Notes: generated by a model from the letters alone, not told the origin. Counted from the first letter of the stretch, positions 26,086 through 35,536 are shown. The stretch: 64,000 bases of DNA from Brevibacillus fortis (GCF_003013395.1 NZ_PXZM01000024.1:60313-124312); one strand, 5' to 3'. Numbers and translations: made by a program.

Positions 26086-26701
26086 AGCGAGATTGTTATT
26101 GGTGGATGATCATCGGATTGTACGCGAGGGTCTCAAGATGATTTTGGACAGCTCTCCCCGGTATACAGTGATCGATGAGGCGAGCGATGGCGATGAGCTG
26201 GTCACGAAGGCACTCGCGCTTAAGCCTGATTTGATCGTTTCCGATCTGAAAATGCCTGGGGCGTCCGTTATTGACAGCTGCAAAATGCTAAAGGAGCAGC
26301 TCCCCGATATCAAGCTGCTAATTTTGACGGCATATGACGAGAGTGAGGACGTTTTCCGTGCATTGGAATCGAATATAGACGGCTACATCATGAAGGATAC
26401 GGTGCCTGAACAAATCTTGCATACCATGGACATGGTCATGATGGGCTACTCTTGCTTTCAGTCCAAGCTCCAGCGAAAAAAGAAGGACGAAAACGAGATC
26501 GCCTTCACAGAGCGGGAGCAGGAAATCTTCCAATTGATCGTAGAGAATCTGAGCAATCAAGAAATCGCCGGGCAGCTCTACATTTCGGAAGCGACAGTGA
26601 AGACGCATGTCAGCAGCATTTTACGAAAAACGGGACAGCCGAACCGCTCCCAAGCCGTGTTGTATGCGTTGAAAAAGGGACTTGTCAAAGTTCCGCGTTA
26701 A
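26078..26701 (+). CDS. NarL/FixJ-type response regulator
   Basis: 207 residues. Receiver domain with acidic pair Asp 10/11 and phosphorylation site Asp 56 (LIVSDLKMP), and Thr and Lys in LLILTAYDE and YIMKDT. The C-terminal LuxR helix-turn-helix reads FTEREQEIFQLIVENLSNQEIA, then YISEATVKTHVSSILRK. Start is TTG 26078 inside the kinase gene with GAGGAG upstream. Partner of the kinase just upstream. Confidence 0.9.
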   Translation: MDKARLLLVDDHRIVREGLKMILDSSPRYTVIDEASDGDELVTKALALKPDLIVSDLKMPGASVIDSCKMLKEQLPDIKLLILTAYDESEDVFRALESNIDGYIMKDTVPEQILHTMDMVMMGYSCFQSKLQRKKKDENEIAFTEREQEIFQLIVENLSNQEIAGQLYISEATVKTHVSSILRKTGQPNRSQAVLYALKKGLVKVPR

Positions 26702-26749
26702 CAGATGACTTACCCGCATTCCTAGAAAACAGTGAAGAGGGGGTTGTCT

Positions 26750-27904
26750 ATGAGGCTCCGAATGAAGAACCGAAACTACTCCACAACTTTGGCAAATGGG
26801 ATGTTCTACTGGATCTCGATCCTCGTCAGCCTGACTTCTTTCATGGCATTCTTGTTACATGTATTAGGAATGATGGCATCGGAGTGGAACGCACAAGTTG
26901 GACTGGCGGCCTGCGCTGCGGTAAGTTGGACCGTATATGTGCTGCACAAACGTTACGTGATTGCGGATCTTTACTCGAATCATATTTCCGCCTTTTTGGG
27001 AATGGCCTTGCTGCTATTCTTATGCTTGTATAATCCGCATCAGTTCATGGGCATATGGTTTGTTTTTTTGCTCTATCCGATTTTCCTTAGCTTCTTTCTT
27101 GATCGATTGCTTCTGGTCGTTTGGGGAGCGATCAGCTACTTCATTTTTACGTTTTCCCTTGGCTATGAAAACGAAGAGACCATCACCTTGAACATTTTCT
27201 TTTCGCTCATCTTGGCAGGAGGAAGTGCGCTATGTGCCTGGGCGGGACACCTTACCATGAAAAAGGTGGCGGGGGAGTCCAGGCTATCGGCAGAGGCGTA
27301 CAATCGGGAGGCGGCTATTACGCTGCTGAATACGCTCGTGCCGATCGTTGAGAGGAAGACACAGACGAGCAGCAAAGAAATTGAACAAATGAGCCGTTTG
27401 ATGAAACGGATGCTGCTCGAATTCCCGCAAGAACAAGTACAAGACTGGGAAATCAAGCTCCTCTCCCTTCTGCATTACGTCAGTCGGATCAAGTTTCCCG
27501 ACTATGTATTCGAGACAGGGGAGAAGCTGACGACGTTTGAATTCCAAATCATTCAGGAGCATTGCATGTTCGGGATTGAGATGTTTCGGAATGACCCGGC
27601 CTTTACCCGCGTGGTGCTTGCCTTGCAGGATCATCATGAGAAATACGACGGGTCAGGATATCCGAACAAGCTAAAAGGCGAAGATATCCGCTTGCTGGCG
27701 CAAATACTGGGAATTGTGGAAAGCTTCCTGGCTATGACAGCGCCGCGAGCCTATCGAGAAACGGCGAGCCTGGAAGAGGCGTTTGAAGAGATTTGCGGGA
27801 TGGCAGGTACGGCCTATGACGAAAAAGTAGTACGTGCGTTTACCCGTGCTGTACAGATTCATTCCCCTACCCGGGTATCAAATGTACCGCCGATGGTCGG
27901 GTAA
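26750..27904 (+). CDS. Membrane protein with degenerate HD-GYP domain
   Basis: About 384 residues; six or so membrane helices (about 10-165) and a C-terminal HD-GYP-like domain. DHHEKYDGSGYPNKLKGEDIRLLAQIL keeps the GYP signature and a His pair. The catalytic HDxGK motif reads HYVSR (His 242, Tyr 243), and the late Asp of ADxFDAM is ESFLAM. So several metal ligands of cyclic-di-GMP phosphodiesterases are missing and it may sense rather than cleave. Start ATG 26750 follows GAGGGGG with 6 bases. Likely co-transcribed with the two-component system. Confidence 0.8.
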   Translation: MRLRMKNRNYSTTLANGMFYWISILVSLTSFMAFLLHVLGMMASEWNAQVGLAACAAVSWTVYVLHKRYVIADLYSNHISAFLGMALLLFLCLYNPHQFMGIWFVFLLYPIFLSFFLDRLLLVVWGAISYFIFTFSLGYENEETITLNIFFSLILAGGSALCAWAGHLTMKKVAGESRLSAEAYNREAAITLLNTLVPIVERKTQTSSKEIEQMSRLMKRMLLEFPQEQVQDWEIKLLSLLHYVSRIKFPDYVFETGEKLTTFEFQIIQEHCMFGIEMFRNDPAFTRVVLALQDHHEKYDGSGYPNKLKGEDIRLLAQILGIVESFLAMTAPRAYRETASLEEAFEEICGMAGTAYDEKVVRAFTRAVQIHSPTRVSNVPPMVG

Positions 27905-27999
27905 TCTTTCAGACTGACGGCTACTCACAACCAATCTGATTTCCGATGGGCATGTGCCTCTCCTCTTGGGAAAATAGGAGAGAGGGGAGGAACGTGACC

Positions 28000-28197
28000 A
28001 TGGTGCAGAAAGAATGTCTGGTCTGTAAAAAAATCTCGTACAGTAGTGGGGACTCGTATTCATGGTTTTGCCCGTATTGTGGAACCGATCTTACGAGGCA
28101 AAAGGCGATCCCTGCCCAGCACGATGTTGATTTCATTCCTTCACAAGGCACGTATCACTTCCTCTTGCGTGATGGAAAACTAGATACCAACTGTTAG
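28000..28197 (+). CDS. Small zinc-ribbon protein
   Basis: About 65 residues with two Cys pairs, CLVC and CPYC (C-x2-C), about 19 residues apart, forming a probable zinc ribbon, then a short beta-rich tail. AGGGGAGG precedes ATG 28000; a GTG at 27994 is less well spaced. A good terminator follows at once. No family recognised. Confidence 0.6.
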   Translation: MVQKECLVCKKISYSSGDSYSWFCPYCGTDLTRQKAIPAQHDVDFIPSQGTYHFLLRDGKLDTNC

Positions 28198-28200
28198 CGC

Positions 28201-28227
28201 AAACTGCCCACGCGGCAGTTTTTTTGT
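28201..28227 (+). terminator. Terminator after the zinc-ribbon gene
   Basis: AACTGCC pairs with GGCAGTT, followed by TTTTTT. Confidence 0.85.
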
Positions 28228-28232
28228 TTTCC

Positions 28233-28250
28233 CTCCTCCTTCAGTATGAG
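28233..28250. promoter_or_regulatory. Matrix-locus inverted repeat, site 1
   Basis: CTCCTCCT-TC-AGTATGAG. The right half is identical to that of site 3 (32499-32516); the left half is imperfect. It lies just after a terminator and 115 bases before the first sipW gene. CGTACAAT at 28338-28345, also present before the second sipW gene, may be a -10 element. Confidence 0.5.
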
Positions 28251-28365
28251 ATCCGGTCATTCCGAACGCTAAAAATGTTCCACCTTTTGAGTGTGCACAG
28301 TCCTTCCGGTGGTGGAAGATGAAGCCAGCACAATCCACGTACAATGAGACAAAGAGGTGAGCGGT

Positions 28366-28899
28366 GTGGGAAGAATCTGGGTGAAGCGTACAGGCATCGT
28401 GTTACTGGCCTTTTTTATGATCATCAATCTCTTTTTATTCACGAGCAGCCGCCTGAACGCTGATGGGATTCCGGGAATCGGCAATTGGAAGGTGCTCTCT
28501 GTTTTGACAGGGAGTATGGAGCCAGCGATTAACACCGGGGACATGGTCATCGTGAAGCGCTATGAGAGTACCGTCCCGCAAACGGGTGATATTGTTACGT
28601 ACTGGAAGGACGATCAATCTCGTTCTTTAATTACCCACCGTGTGATACAGCGACTGGAAAACGGCTATCTCCAAACGAAAGGGGATGCCAATCAAGAGGC
28701 AGATGGCGGCTGGACGGATCCGAACAGACTGATTGGCAAGGTCATCTTCACGATTCCGTTTGCTGCTACGTTGCAGCAGGTTATCAAACAGCCTTTGGTC
28801 ATGCTACTGATTCTCGCAGGTTTTGTCATTTACCTCGTTTCCTCCAAAAGACGAGCGATGAACCAGCCTGGCAACAGCCAAGAACCGATTCAAACCTGA
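28366..28899 (+). CDS. sipW: SipW-type signal peptidase I (first copy)
   Basis: Membrane endopeptidase, about 177 residues, of the ER-type (Ser-His) class. Nucleophile Ser 50 in LTGSMEPAINTGDMV and His 91 in LITHRVI replaces the usual bacterial Lys. Hydrophobic segments lie at both ends (about 8-27 and 148-165). SipW processes TasA-family matrix proteins in B. subtilis, and the next genes encode such proteins. GTG 28366 follows AGAGGTG with 6 bases. Confidence 0.88.
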   Translation: MGRIWVKRTGIVLLAFFMIINLFLFTSSRLNADGIPGIGNWKVLSVLTGSMEPAINTGDMVIVKRYESTVPQTGDIVTYWKDDQSRSLITHRVIQRLENGYLQTKGDANQEADGGWTDPNRLIGKVIFTIPFAATLQQVIKQPLVMLLILAGFVIYLVSSKRRAMNQPGNSQEPIQT

Positions 28900-28923
28900 A
28901 CGAACGTGGAGGGGGAGACAAGC

Positions 28924-30264
28924 ATGAAAAGCATGAAGTGGGAACAAGTGAAAAATTGGCCGTGGAAACGAATTTTGGTGGGGACAGCATTCATTAGCTC
29001 CATTGCTGCCAGCACCAGTTTTGGTACATATGCTTACTTTACGAGTCAGGAACAGAGCAATGCGACTTTTGCTGCTGGCAAACTGCAAATCAGCTTGGGA
29101 GAGAGTATGGCGAAGTTCCAAGCGGCGGATGACCAACCGTTTTTACCAGGTGTCCGAATGGAAAAGACATTGCGTGTCGAGAATGAAAGCGATGTGCCAG
29201 TGAAGTACGCCCTGTTGGCAGAAAAAGCAACCGGTGATGATGTTGTCTACAATCAGCTCGTGGCGGAGATTCGCAGAGGCAGTGATGGTGAATTGCTGTA
29301 CCATGGCCGAATCAGCACGCTGACACAAGCGAATGTCGTCATTCCTGAGTTGGAAAAGGGCGGACGGGATGAATTGAATTATACGGTGTATCTCCCAGAG
29401 AGCACAGGAAATGAAGTTCAGGAAAAATCAGCAGAAGTCAATTTCGGATTCCTCGCAACCCAGCAAGAAAATGGGGATTACTTCGCGCAAGGCGGGCCCG
29501 TCATGACATTTACGCCTGCTGATTTGAGCGGCTCGGCACTACTTTCGACGATGCAGCTAGCCAAACGAGTGGAAAAGGAAGAAAGTGCGAAGGACGCAGA
29601 CAGTGTGGGACAAAAACGAATGACCTTTATTTTGGCGGAAGGTTCTTATGATTTGAGCGGCTTGGATTTGCCGAAAAATATTACGTGGAAAGCAGCCCCT
29701 GGGCAAGAAGGGAAAGTCGTCATCAACGCAAACGAGCTGGAAGTAAGCCATGCGTCTTTTGAGGGAATCCGCTTTGATGGCAGTGGTACAGGCATCCTGG
29801 TCGGTTCCAATGTCAGCTTCCGCAATTGTACATTTGACGGCGGATTGGATGTAGCGATCCGGACCCAATCAGGTGGCGAGAAGGCGGAAGCTCAAACAGA
29901 GACCGACTCTCAAACAGAAACAGGCAACTACTTGGAAGGCTTGACGGTAAAAGACAGCGTCTTTGAGGGTCCAGCGCAGGCGATTGTCCTCGATCAGGCA
30001 ATCCGGGCGGTACTTTTGGCTAACAACACCTTCAATGGCGGGGACCATGCAGTGGTGATCGAAAACACAGAAGCAACACAAGTCCAAATCGTGAATAACG
30101 ATTTTACGAAAGTGAACAAGTACGCGGTTGAAAGCAACGGAGTCCGGGTAGGTGATGGCATTGACGGATTTAAGGAGATCGCGCAAGAAGGCAACACAAC
30201 ACCGAAGCTGGCTCTCCATCTGCAGAAAGCGGACATGTACCTCGAAAACAACAAGTATGAGTAG
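28924..30264 (+). CDS. TasA/CalY-like N-terminal module fused to a beta-helix domain
   Basis: 446 residues, secreted. The first 180 residues carry a camelysin/TasA-type signal and start (FGTYAYFTSQEQSNATFAAGKLQIS, read as two parts around 36-60) and a beta-sandwich. From about 230 on, repeated turns such as ASFEGIRFDG, VSFRNCTFDGG, LTVKDSVFEG, VLLANNTFNGG and VQIVNNDFTK indicate a right-handed parallel beta-helix. A short Gln/Glu/Thr-rich insert interrupts it near 325-340. GGAGGGGGAG precedes ATG 28924. Probably a matrix subunit processed by SipW, with the helix for polysaccharide binding or as a spacer. Confidence 0.8.
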   Translation: MKSMKWEQVKNWPWKRILVGTAFISSIAASTSFGTYAYFTSQEQSNATFAAGKLQISLGESMAKFQAADDQPFLPGVRMEKTLRVENESDVPVKYALLAEKATGDDVVYNQLVAEIRRGSDGELLYHGRISTLTQANVVIPELEKGGRDELNYTVYLPESTGNEVQEKSAEVNFGFLATQQENGDYFAQGGPVMTFTPADLSGSALLSTMQLAKRVEKEESAKDADSVGQKRMTFILAEGSYDLSGLDLPKNITWKAAPGQEGKVVINANELEVSHASFEGIRFDGSGTGILVGSNVSFRNCTFDGGLDVAIRTQSGGEKAEAQTETDSQTETGNYLEGLTVKDSVFEGPAQAIVLDQAIRAVLLANNTFNGGDHAVVIENTEATQVQIVNNDFTKVNKYAVESNGVRVGDGIDGFKEIAQEGNTTPKLALHLQKADMYLENNKYE

Positions 30265-30895
30265 GACGAAAACGCGGACGAACAGGAAAGCTCTGCGTGA
30301 TCAGGTGATCGGCTGTGTTTTTTTGATGGGAGTGACCTTTTCGTTGTGGGGCCCGCCTGCTACGACCTATAGCTGGATGTGGGAAGAAGCCAAGGACGCT
30401 GGACATGAGTTTGCCGTCGGATTGCTCGATATCTCGGATAGTCGCTTTGCCGATGAGTGGCAGGTAGTGAGTGGTGGCAATCAGGTAGTTGATTTGTCCC
30501 GGATGATTCCTGGTGACGCTCGGAAAATAAAGGCGACCCTTTCCAATGGAGCCAGTGATCTTGATTTCATTTACAAGATCGTTGCGAAAGTAAAGGATGC
30601 CGGAGTGCCAGGCTCTGCTCAAAAGCTGGAAGAGGTATTGCGGATCAAGATCGAACAAGACAAGGATGTCATTTACGAAGGCTTGGTGCGCGATTTGCAT
30701 CAGGGCGCGCCCGGCATGATTCGTTCCGACAGCACAGAAGAATTCATGCATGCAGATGAAGCGGATAAGTCCTTCTTTCTTACGATTTATCTGCCAGAAG
30801 AAGGTGTCGACCACAGTTTTCAGTCTTTGAGCGCGCAACTGGAGCTACGTTTTTTAGCGAAGCAGGCGACGGCTGATTCGATTTTTGCGGAATAA
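30257..30895 (+). CDS. TasA/camelysin-like secreted protein
   Basis: About 212 residues. An N-terminal signal segment (VIGCVFLMGVTFSLWGPPA, about 17-35) is followed by FAVGLLDIS, LSRMIPGDARKIKATLSNGAS and a C-terminal beta strand region, which follow the outline of TasA-family proteins (LKPGD, NNGS). The usual TFAAGTL and NKFQG motifs are not conserved, so it is a divergent member. It overlaps the previous stop by 8 bases, indicating coupled translation. Role in fibre assembly is inferred from context. Confidence 0.6.
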   Translation: MSRTKTRTNRKALRDQVIGCVFLMGVTFSLWGPPATTYSWMWEEAKDAGHEFAVGLLDISDSRFADEWQVVSGGNQVVDLSRMIPGDARKIKATLSNGASDLDFIYKIVAKVKDAGVPGSAQKLEEVLRIKIEQDKDVIYEGLVRDLHQGAPGMIRSDSTEEFMHADEADKSFFLTIYLPEEGVDHSFQSLSAQLELRFLAKQATADSIFAE

Positions 30896-30907
30896 GGGGA
30901 TGGGATC

Positions 30908-31729
30908 TTGAAAAAACTGGCGATCGGGCTGGTGACAGTCACTTTTGTGCTGAACATCGCTCACCTGGATACAACCTTCTCATTTTTGACCAGCGAAAAA
31001 AAGCAGCAGTCGCCGATCACGACTGGAACCAATGAAGATGTTTTCGTGACCGACACGGAGCAGATTGTTCTGAAAACAGAGGTCATCAAGCAAACGAAGG
31101 TTACCAGGAAGAAAAATGCGGATGGCACTACTTCGGAGTCTTCGCAGAGCAGATTGATTATTCATGAAGGCGTCCAACGGATTTCGTTTATACCTAAGCG
31201 AGAGCATCTGACATTGGGCGTGGAAAATATAACCGTAACCGGTTTTTTAGAAGGAGAAGTTACAGTAGAAGTGGTCGAGGCAATGGATGATGAAAAAGGA
31301 ATCGTGTTTCGCATCGGTCATAACCGCCATATGGTCGGACGAGAATCGAAAACGGAAAAAGGAGAGCTGCAAATAACGGACCTCGGTGGTTTCTACACGC
31401 ACAAAATCCCGTTGACGCTGCGCACAGCGTATAAGAGCAAATCGGATGTGAGCGAAGTGACCGAGCCGGGTCAACCGAGTCAGCCGGGAACTCCTGATAC
31501 GCCTGCTCCTGGAGGAGGCTCATCGGAACCGTCTCCTCCACCGCCAACAGATAACGGCACCCCTACCGCTCCACCGACGGAGCCAAGCGGTCCGGCACCG
31601 CCTACTCCAGAGGAACCGGGGGATGACGCACCTCCACCGGATCAACCGTCTGCTGACAACCCTTCCTTGCCAGACAATGACGAGGAAGAAGCGGGTGGCG
31701 ATTCGCAGCTTGTGGATTTGGCTAAGTGA
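30908..31729 (+). CDS. Secreted protein with Pro-rich C-terminal tail
   Basis: 273 residues. Short signal segment, then a globular part to about 180, then roughly 75 residues dominated by Pro, Gly, Ser, Thr and acids (PSPPPPTDNGTP, PAPPTPEEPGDDAPPPDQ), ending acidic. No LPXTG anchor is visible. The start is TTG 30908 after AAGGGGA. Last gene of the first matrix operon; a terminator follows. Such tails span or bind the cell wall; function not known. Confidence 0.7.
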   Translation: MKKLAIGLVTVTFVLNIAHLDTTFSFLTSEKKQQSPITTGTNEDVFVTDTEQIVLKTEVIKQTKVTRKKNADGTTSESSQSRLIIHEGVQRISFIPKREHLTLGVENITVTGFLEGEVTVEVVEAMDDEKGIVFRIGHNRHMVGRESKTEKGELQITDLGGFYTHKIPLTLRTAYKSKSDVSEVTEPGQPSQPGTPDTPAPGGGSSEPSPPPPTDNGTPTAPPTEPSGPAPPTPEEPGDDAPPPDQPSADNPSLPDNDEEEAGGDSQLVDLAK

Positions 31730-31757
31730 CGGTACCCGCCAAAATACCCCATACTTG

Positions 31758-31787
31758 CCCAGCGATTTTAAGTCGCTGGGTCTTTTT
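31758..31787 (+). terminator. Terminator of the first matrix operon
   Basis: CCCAGCGA pairs with TCGCTGGG, followed by TCTTTTT. Confidence 0.85.
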
Positions 31788-31802
31788 AGTAGGAGGCGTC
31801 AA

Positions 31803-31820
31803 CTCATACTTCAGGATGAG
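31803..31820. promoter_or_regulatory. Matrix-locus inverted repeat, site 2
   Basis: CTCATACT-TC-AGGATGAG, 15 bases after the previous terminator and 89 bases before the second sipW gene. One mismatch from a perfect palindrome; the left half is identical to site 3. A CGTACAAT element lies at 31863-31870. Confidence 0.55.
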
Positions 31821-31909
31821 CTGGTTCCAACCTGATGATGGAAGTTCACAGGAAGGAAATTCCGTACAATTAGATCAATGAACGGAAACGGAAAGTGAGG
31901 AATGGATGC

Positions 31910-32434
31910 GTGGTCATTCTCAAAAAATGCTTGTCCTATGCAACGACTCTTTTTCTTGTGCTTATCATCGCTCTCTCTGGTTTTTTGTTTGCGAGCAAAA
32001 TGAACGGTGGAAAGACGACCTTGTTTGGCAGCGAGATCATGGTCGTACTGAGTGGATCGATGGCACCTACTTTTGATACGGGAAGCATCGTCGCAGTGAA
32101 GCCAGTCAACTTTGGAGACATCAAACAAGGCGACATCGTCACGTTTAAAAATGAGGACGACTTAACGATTACTCACCGAGTCGTCGAGGTCACCGGCCAA
32201 GGGTTGATTACGAGAGGGGATGCCAACAACGGGAATGACACCATGCCAGTCACACAAGATCGACTGATTGGGCAAGTAGAGTTTTATGTGCCGCTTCTCG
32301 GTTATTTGATAGAATTCATCCGTTCCAAAGTAGGGATGCTCGTATTTTTAGGGGTTCCGGGAATCTATTTAATTGTGAGTCAAGTCATGAAGCTATTTAA
32401 GATGATGAAAGAAGCAGGAGCGCAGACGAGCTGA
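31910..32434 (+). CDS. sipW: SipW-type signal peptidase I (second copy)
   Basis: About 174 residues, ER-type signal peptidase with Ser 50 (LSGSMAPTFDTGS) and His 89 (ITHRVVEV). Membrane segments lie near 10-30 and at 145-165. GTG 31910, about 10 bases after GAGG, is preferred to GTG 31895. It precedes two calY genes but has its own terminator, so it is a separate unit. The two SipW proteins are clearly different in sequence and may serve different substrates. Confidence 0.87.
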   Translation: MVILKKCLSYATTLFLVLIIALSGFLFASKMNGGKTTLFGSEIMVVLSGSMAPTFDTGSIVAVKPVNFGDIKQGDIVTFKNEDDLTITHRVVEVTGQGLITRGDANNGNDTMPVTQDRLIGQVEFYVPLLGYLIEFIRSKVGMLVFLGVPGIYLIVSQVMKLFKMMKEAGAQTS

Positions 32435-32446
32435 TTTTAGTTTCAA

Positions 32447-32480
32447 CGACCGCCATGGTTTTTGCCTTGGCGGTTTTTTT
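32447..32480 (+). terminator. Terminator of the second sipW
   Basis: ACCGCCA pairs with TGGCGGT, followed by TTTTTT. Confidence 0.8.
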
Positions 32481-32498
32481 CTGTCTGGATGTTTCTCT

Positions 32499-32516
32499 CT
32501 CATACTCAAGTATGAG
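32499..32516. promoter_or_regulatory. Matrix-locus inverted repeat, site 3
   Basis: CTCATACT-CA-AGTATGAG, a perfect 8-bp inverted repeat with no T run after it, so not a terminator. It lies 168 bases before calY1. Downstream, GGCAC (around 32630) and GTGCC may pair in the calY1 leader. Confidence 0.6.
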
Positions 32517-32684
32517 GGCAAGTAGCGGAGCAGTTGTAGAGCGAGTTCATCCGTCTCCTCCTCCTTTTTTCACCCTGATGCAGGAAGTTGGAACGCGGCG
32601 AAATCAGTAAGATTGGAAGTGTAAGGCACACCACATACGGGGTGCCACAAACGAAAAGCAATCATTTCATAGGAGGAATTATAC

Positions 32685-33257
32685 ATGAACTTGAAAAAGC
32701 AATTCGCATTAACATTGGCTTCCGTAGGTTTGGGTGCAGCACTGATTGGAGGCGGAACGTTTGCTTACTTCAGCGATCAAGAGAAAGTAGAAAACACATT
32801 TGCAGCAGGCACTCTGGATCTCGCAGTGAACCCAGAAGTAGTATTTGACCTTAAAAACATGAAGCCAGGTGACAAAGCAAAGAGATCTTACAAGCTCACG
32901 AACAACGGAACTCTGGCGATCCAAAACGTGTTCTTGACCAGTGATTACACCATTACAGATGCAAAAGGAAACAACGCTGAAGATCTGGGCAAGCATTTGC
33001 GTGTGAATTTTATCTATAACGTAGATAACAAGGACGTTATTGTTTATTCGGACACATTGTCTGAAATGAAAGCAAAACAAGGTGTAGCTCGTCCAGACCT
33101 GTTAGCTGGCCACACACTGAATGCAAAAGATATCAATGATATCCGTGTGGAGATCGAGTTTGTAGAAAACAACAAAGACCAAAACCAGTTCCAAGGCGAT
33201 GGGGTTAAATTGAAATGGACCTTTGATGCTACACAAACCAAAGGAAAAGAACTCTAA
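32685..33257 (+). CDS. calY: CalY/TasA-family biofilm matrix protein (first)
   Basis: 190 residues, secreted fibre-forming protein of the camelysin/TasA family (M73). Signal region LGAALIGGGTFAYFSD, then NTFAAGTLDLAVNP, MKPGDKAKRSYKLTNNGTLAIQNVF and the C-terminal NQFQGDGVKLKWTFDATQ match TasA closely. Strong ribosome site GGAGGA. Substrate of SipW by analogy. Although camelysin was described as a metalloprotease, this family has no obvious catalytic motif here and a structural role is favoured. Confidence 0.9.
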   Translation: MNLKKQFALTLASVGLGAALIGGGTFAYFSDQEKVENTFAAGTLDLAVNPEVVFDLKNMKPGDKAKRSYKLTNNGTLAIQNVFLTSDYTITDAKGNNAEDLGKHLRVNFIYNVDNKDVIVYSDTLSEMKAKQGVARPDLLAGHTLNAKDINDIRVEIEFVENNKDQNQFQGDGVKLKWTFDATQTKGKEL

Positions 33258-33280
33258 TCAAGCTGAAATAACGATTCAAA

Positions 33281-33312
33281 ACGAAGGTGGGAGCTACCCA
33301 CCTTCGTTTTAC
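33281..33312 (+). terminator. Hairpin between the two calY genes
   Basis: ACGAAGGTGGG pairs perfectly with CCCACCTTCGT, followed by only TTT. A partial terminator or mRNA-stabilising hairpin could make calY1 more abundant than calY2. Confidence 0.7.
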
Positions 33313-33329
33313 AAATGAGGAGATGACCT

Positions 33330-33917
33330 ATGAAAAAGTGGAAAAGTCAGTTCATGCTAGCCCTCGCAGCAGTGGGCGTAGGTAGCGCCTTGGTAGGAGG
33401 AGCGACTTTTGCTTACTTTAGCGACCAAGAAGTGGTCAACAATACATTTGCTGCTGGAACCCTCGATTTATCCGTGAACAAGCAAGTGGTGTATGATGTG
33501 AAAAACATCAAGCCGGGAGATTACATGGTTCGATACTTTACCATAAAGAACTCTGGAACATTGGATATCGAAAAAGTGCTGATGCATTCCAAATACACCG
33601 TGAGTGATGCAAAGGGTGACAACGGTACAGAAGACTTCGGCGACCATCTGTACGTGGAGTTTTTAACGAGCGATGGACAAGTGATTTTGTTGAACGAATC
33701 TTTGGGGGAGCTGCAACGGAAAACAAGCAACGGCCAGTCACCTGACATCTCGACCCTGTACACGAGCTTGAAAAAGCTCCCAGTGGGTGATGAAGATACG
33801 ATCGCAATGAAAGTCATCTTTAAAGAGAATGGCCAAGATCAAAATAAATTCCAAGGGGACACCCTCAGTCTGACTTGGAATCTGGAAGCGTTCCAAGGCA
33901 AGGGAACCGAACTGTAA
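33330..33917 (+). CDS. calY: CalY/TasA-family biofilm matrix protein (second)
   Basis: 195 residues, paralogue of the preceding gene with the same signal plan (ALVGGATFAYFSDQEVVNNTF), AAGTLDLSVNKQVVYD, IKPGDYMVRYFTIKNSGTLDIEKV and NKFQGDTLSLTWNLEAFQGKGTEL. Located 72 bases after calY1, separated by a hairpin, with its own GAGGAG. A strong terminator follows. Likely minor or accessory fibre subunit; which of the pair is the main one cannot be told. Confidence 0.88.
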   Translation: MKKWKSQFMLALAAVGVGSALVGGATFAYFSDQEVVNNTFAAGTLDLSVNKQVVYDVKNIKPGDYMVRYFTIKNSGTLDIEKVLMHSKYTVSDAKGDNGTEDFGDHLYVEFLTSDGQVILLNESLGELQRKTSNGQSPDISTLYTSLKKLPVGDEDTIAMKVIFKENGQDQNKFQGDTLSLTWNLEAFQGKGTEL

Positions 33918-33930
33918 CTATAATAGAAAG

Positions 33931-33976
33931 AAAGAAGCACGTAACTCTGTAAGAGAGCTACGTGCTTCTGTTTTTA
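33931..33976. terminator. Bidirectional terminator between calY2 and metY
   Basis: GAAGCACGTA (33934-33943) pairs with TACGTGCTTC (33959-33968); T runs follow on both strands. Confidence 0.85.
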
Positions 33977-33990
33977 TCATAGATACCCCA

Positions 33991-35495
<1,505 letters not shown>

Positions 35496-35507
35496 GTTGT
35501 TGTCGTA

Positions 35508-35536
35508 ATTGTATGAAAATATACCCTCGCTGTCAA
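35508..35536 (-). promoter_or_regulatory. Promoter of the metY leader
   Basis: Minus strand -35 TTGACA (35531-35536), 17-base spacer, -10 TACAAT (35508-35513), just ahead of the S-box. Confidence 0.75.

Noticed and set aside
32685..33917. Calling CalY proteins active metalloproteases (camelysin)
   Set aside because: No HExxH or comparable metal site is visible; TasA-like structural function fits better with the two SipW genes.
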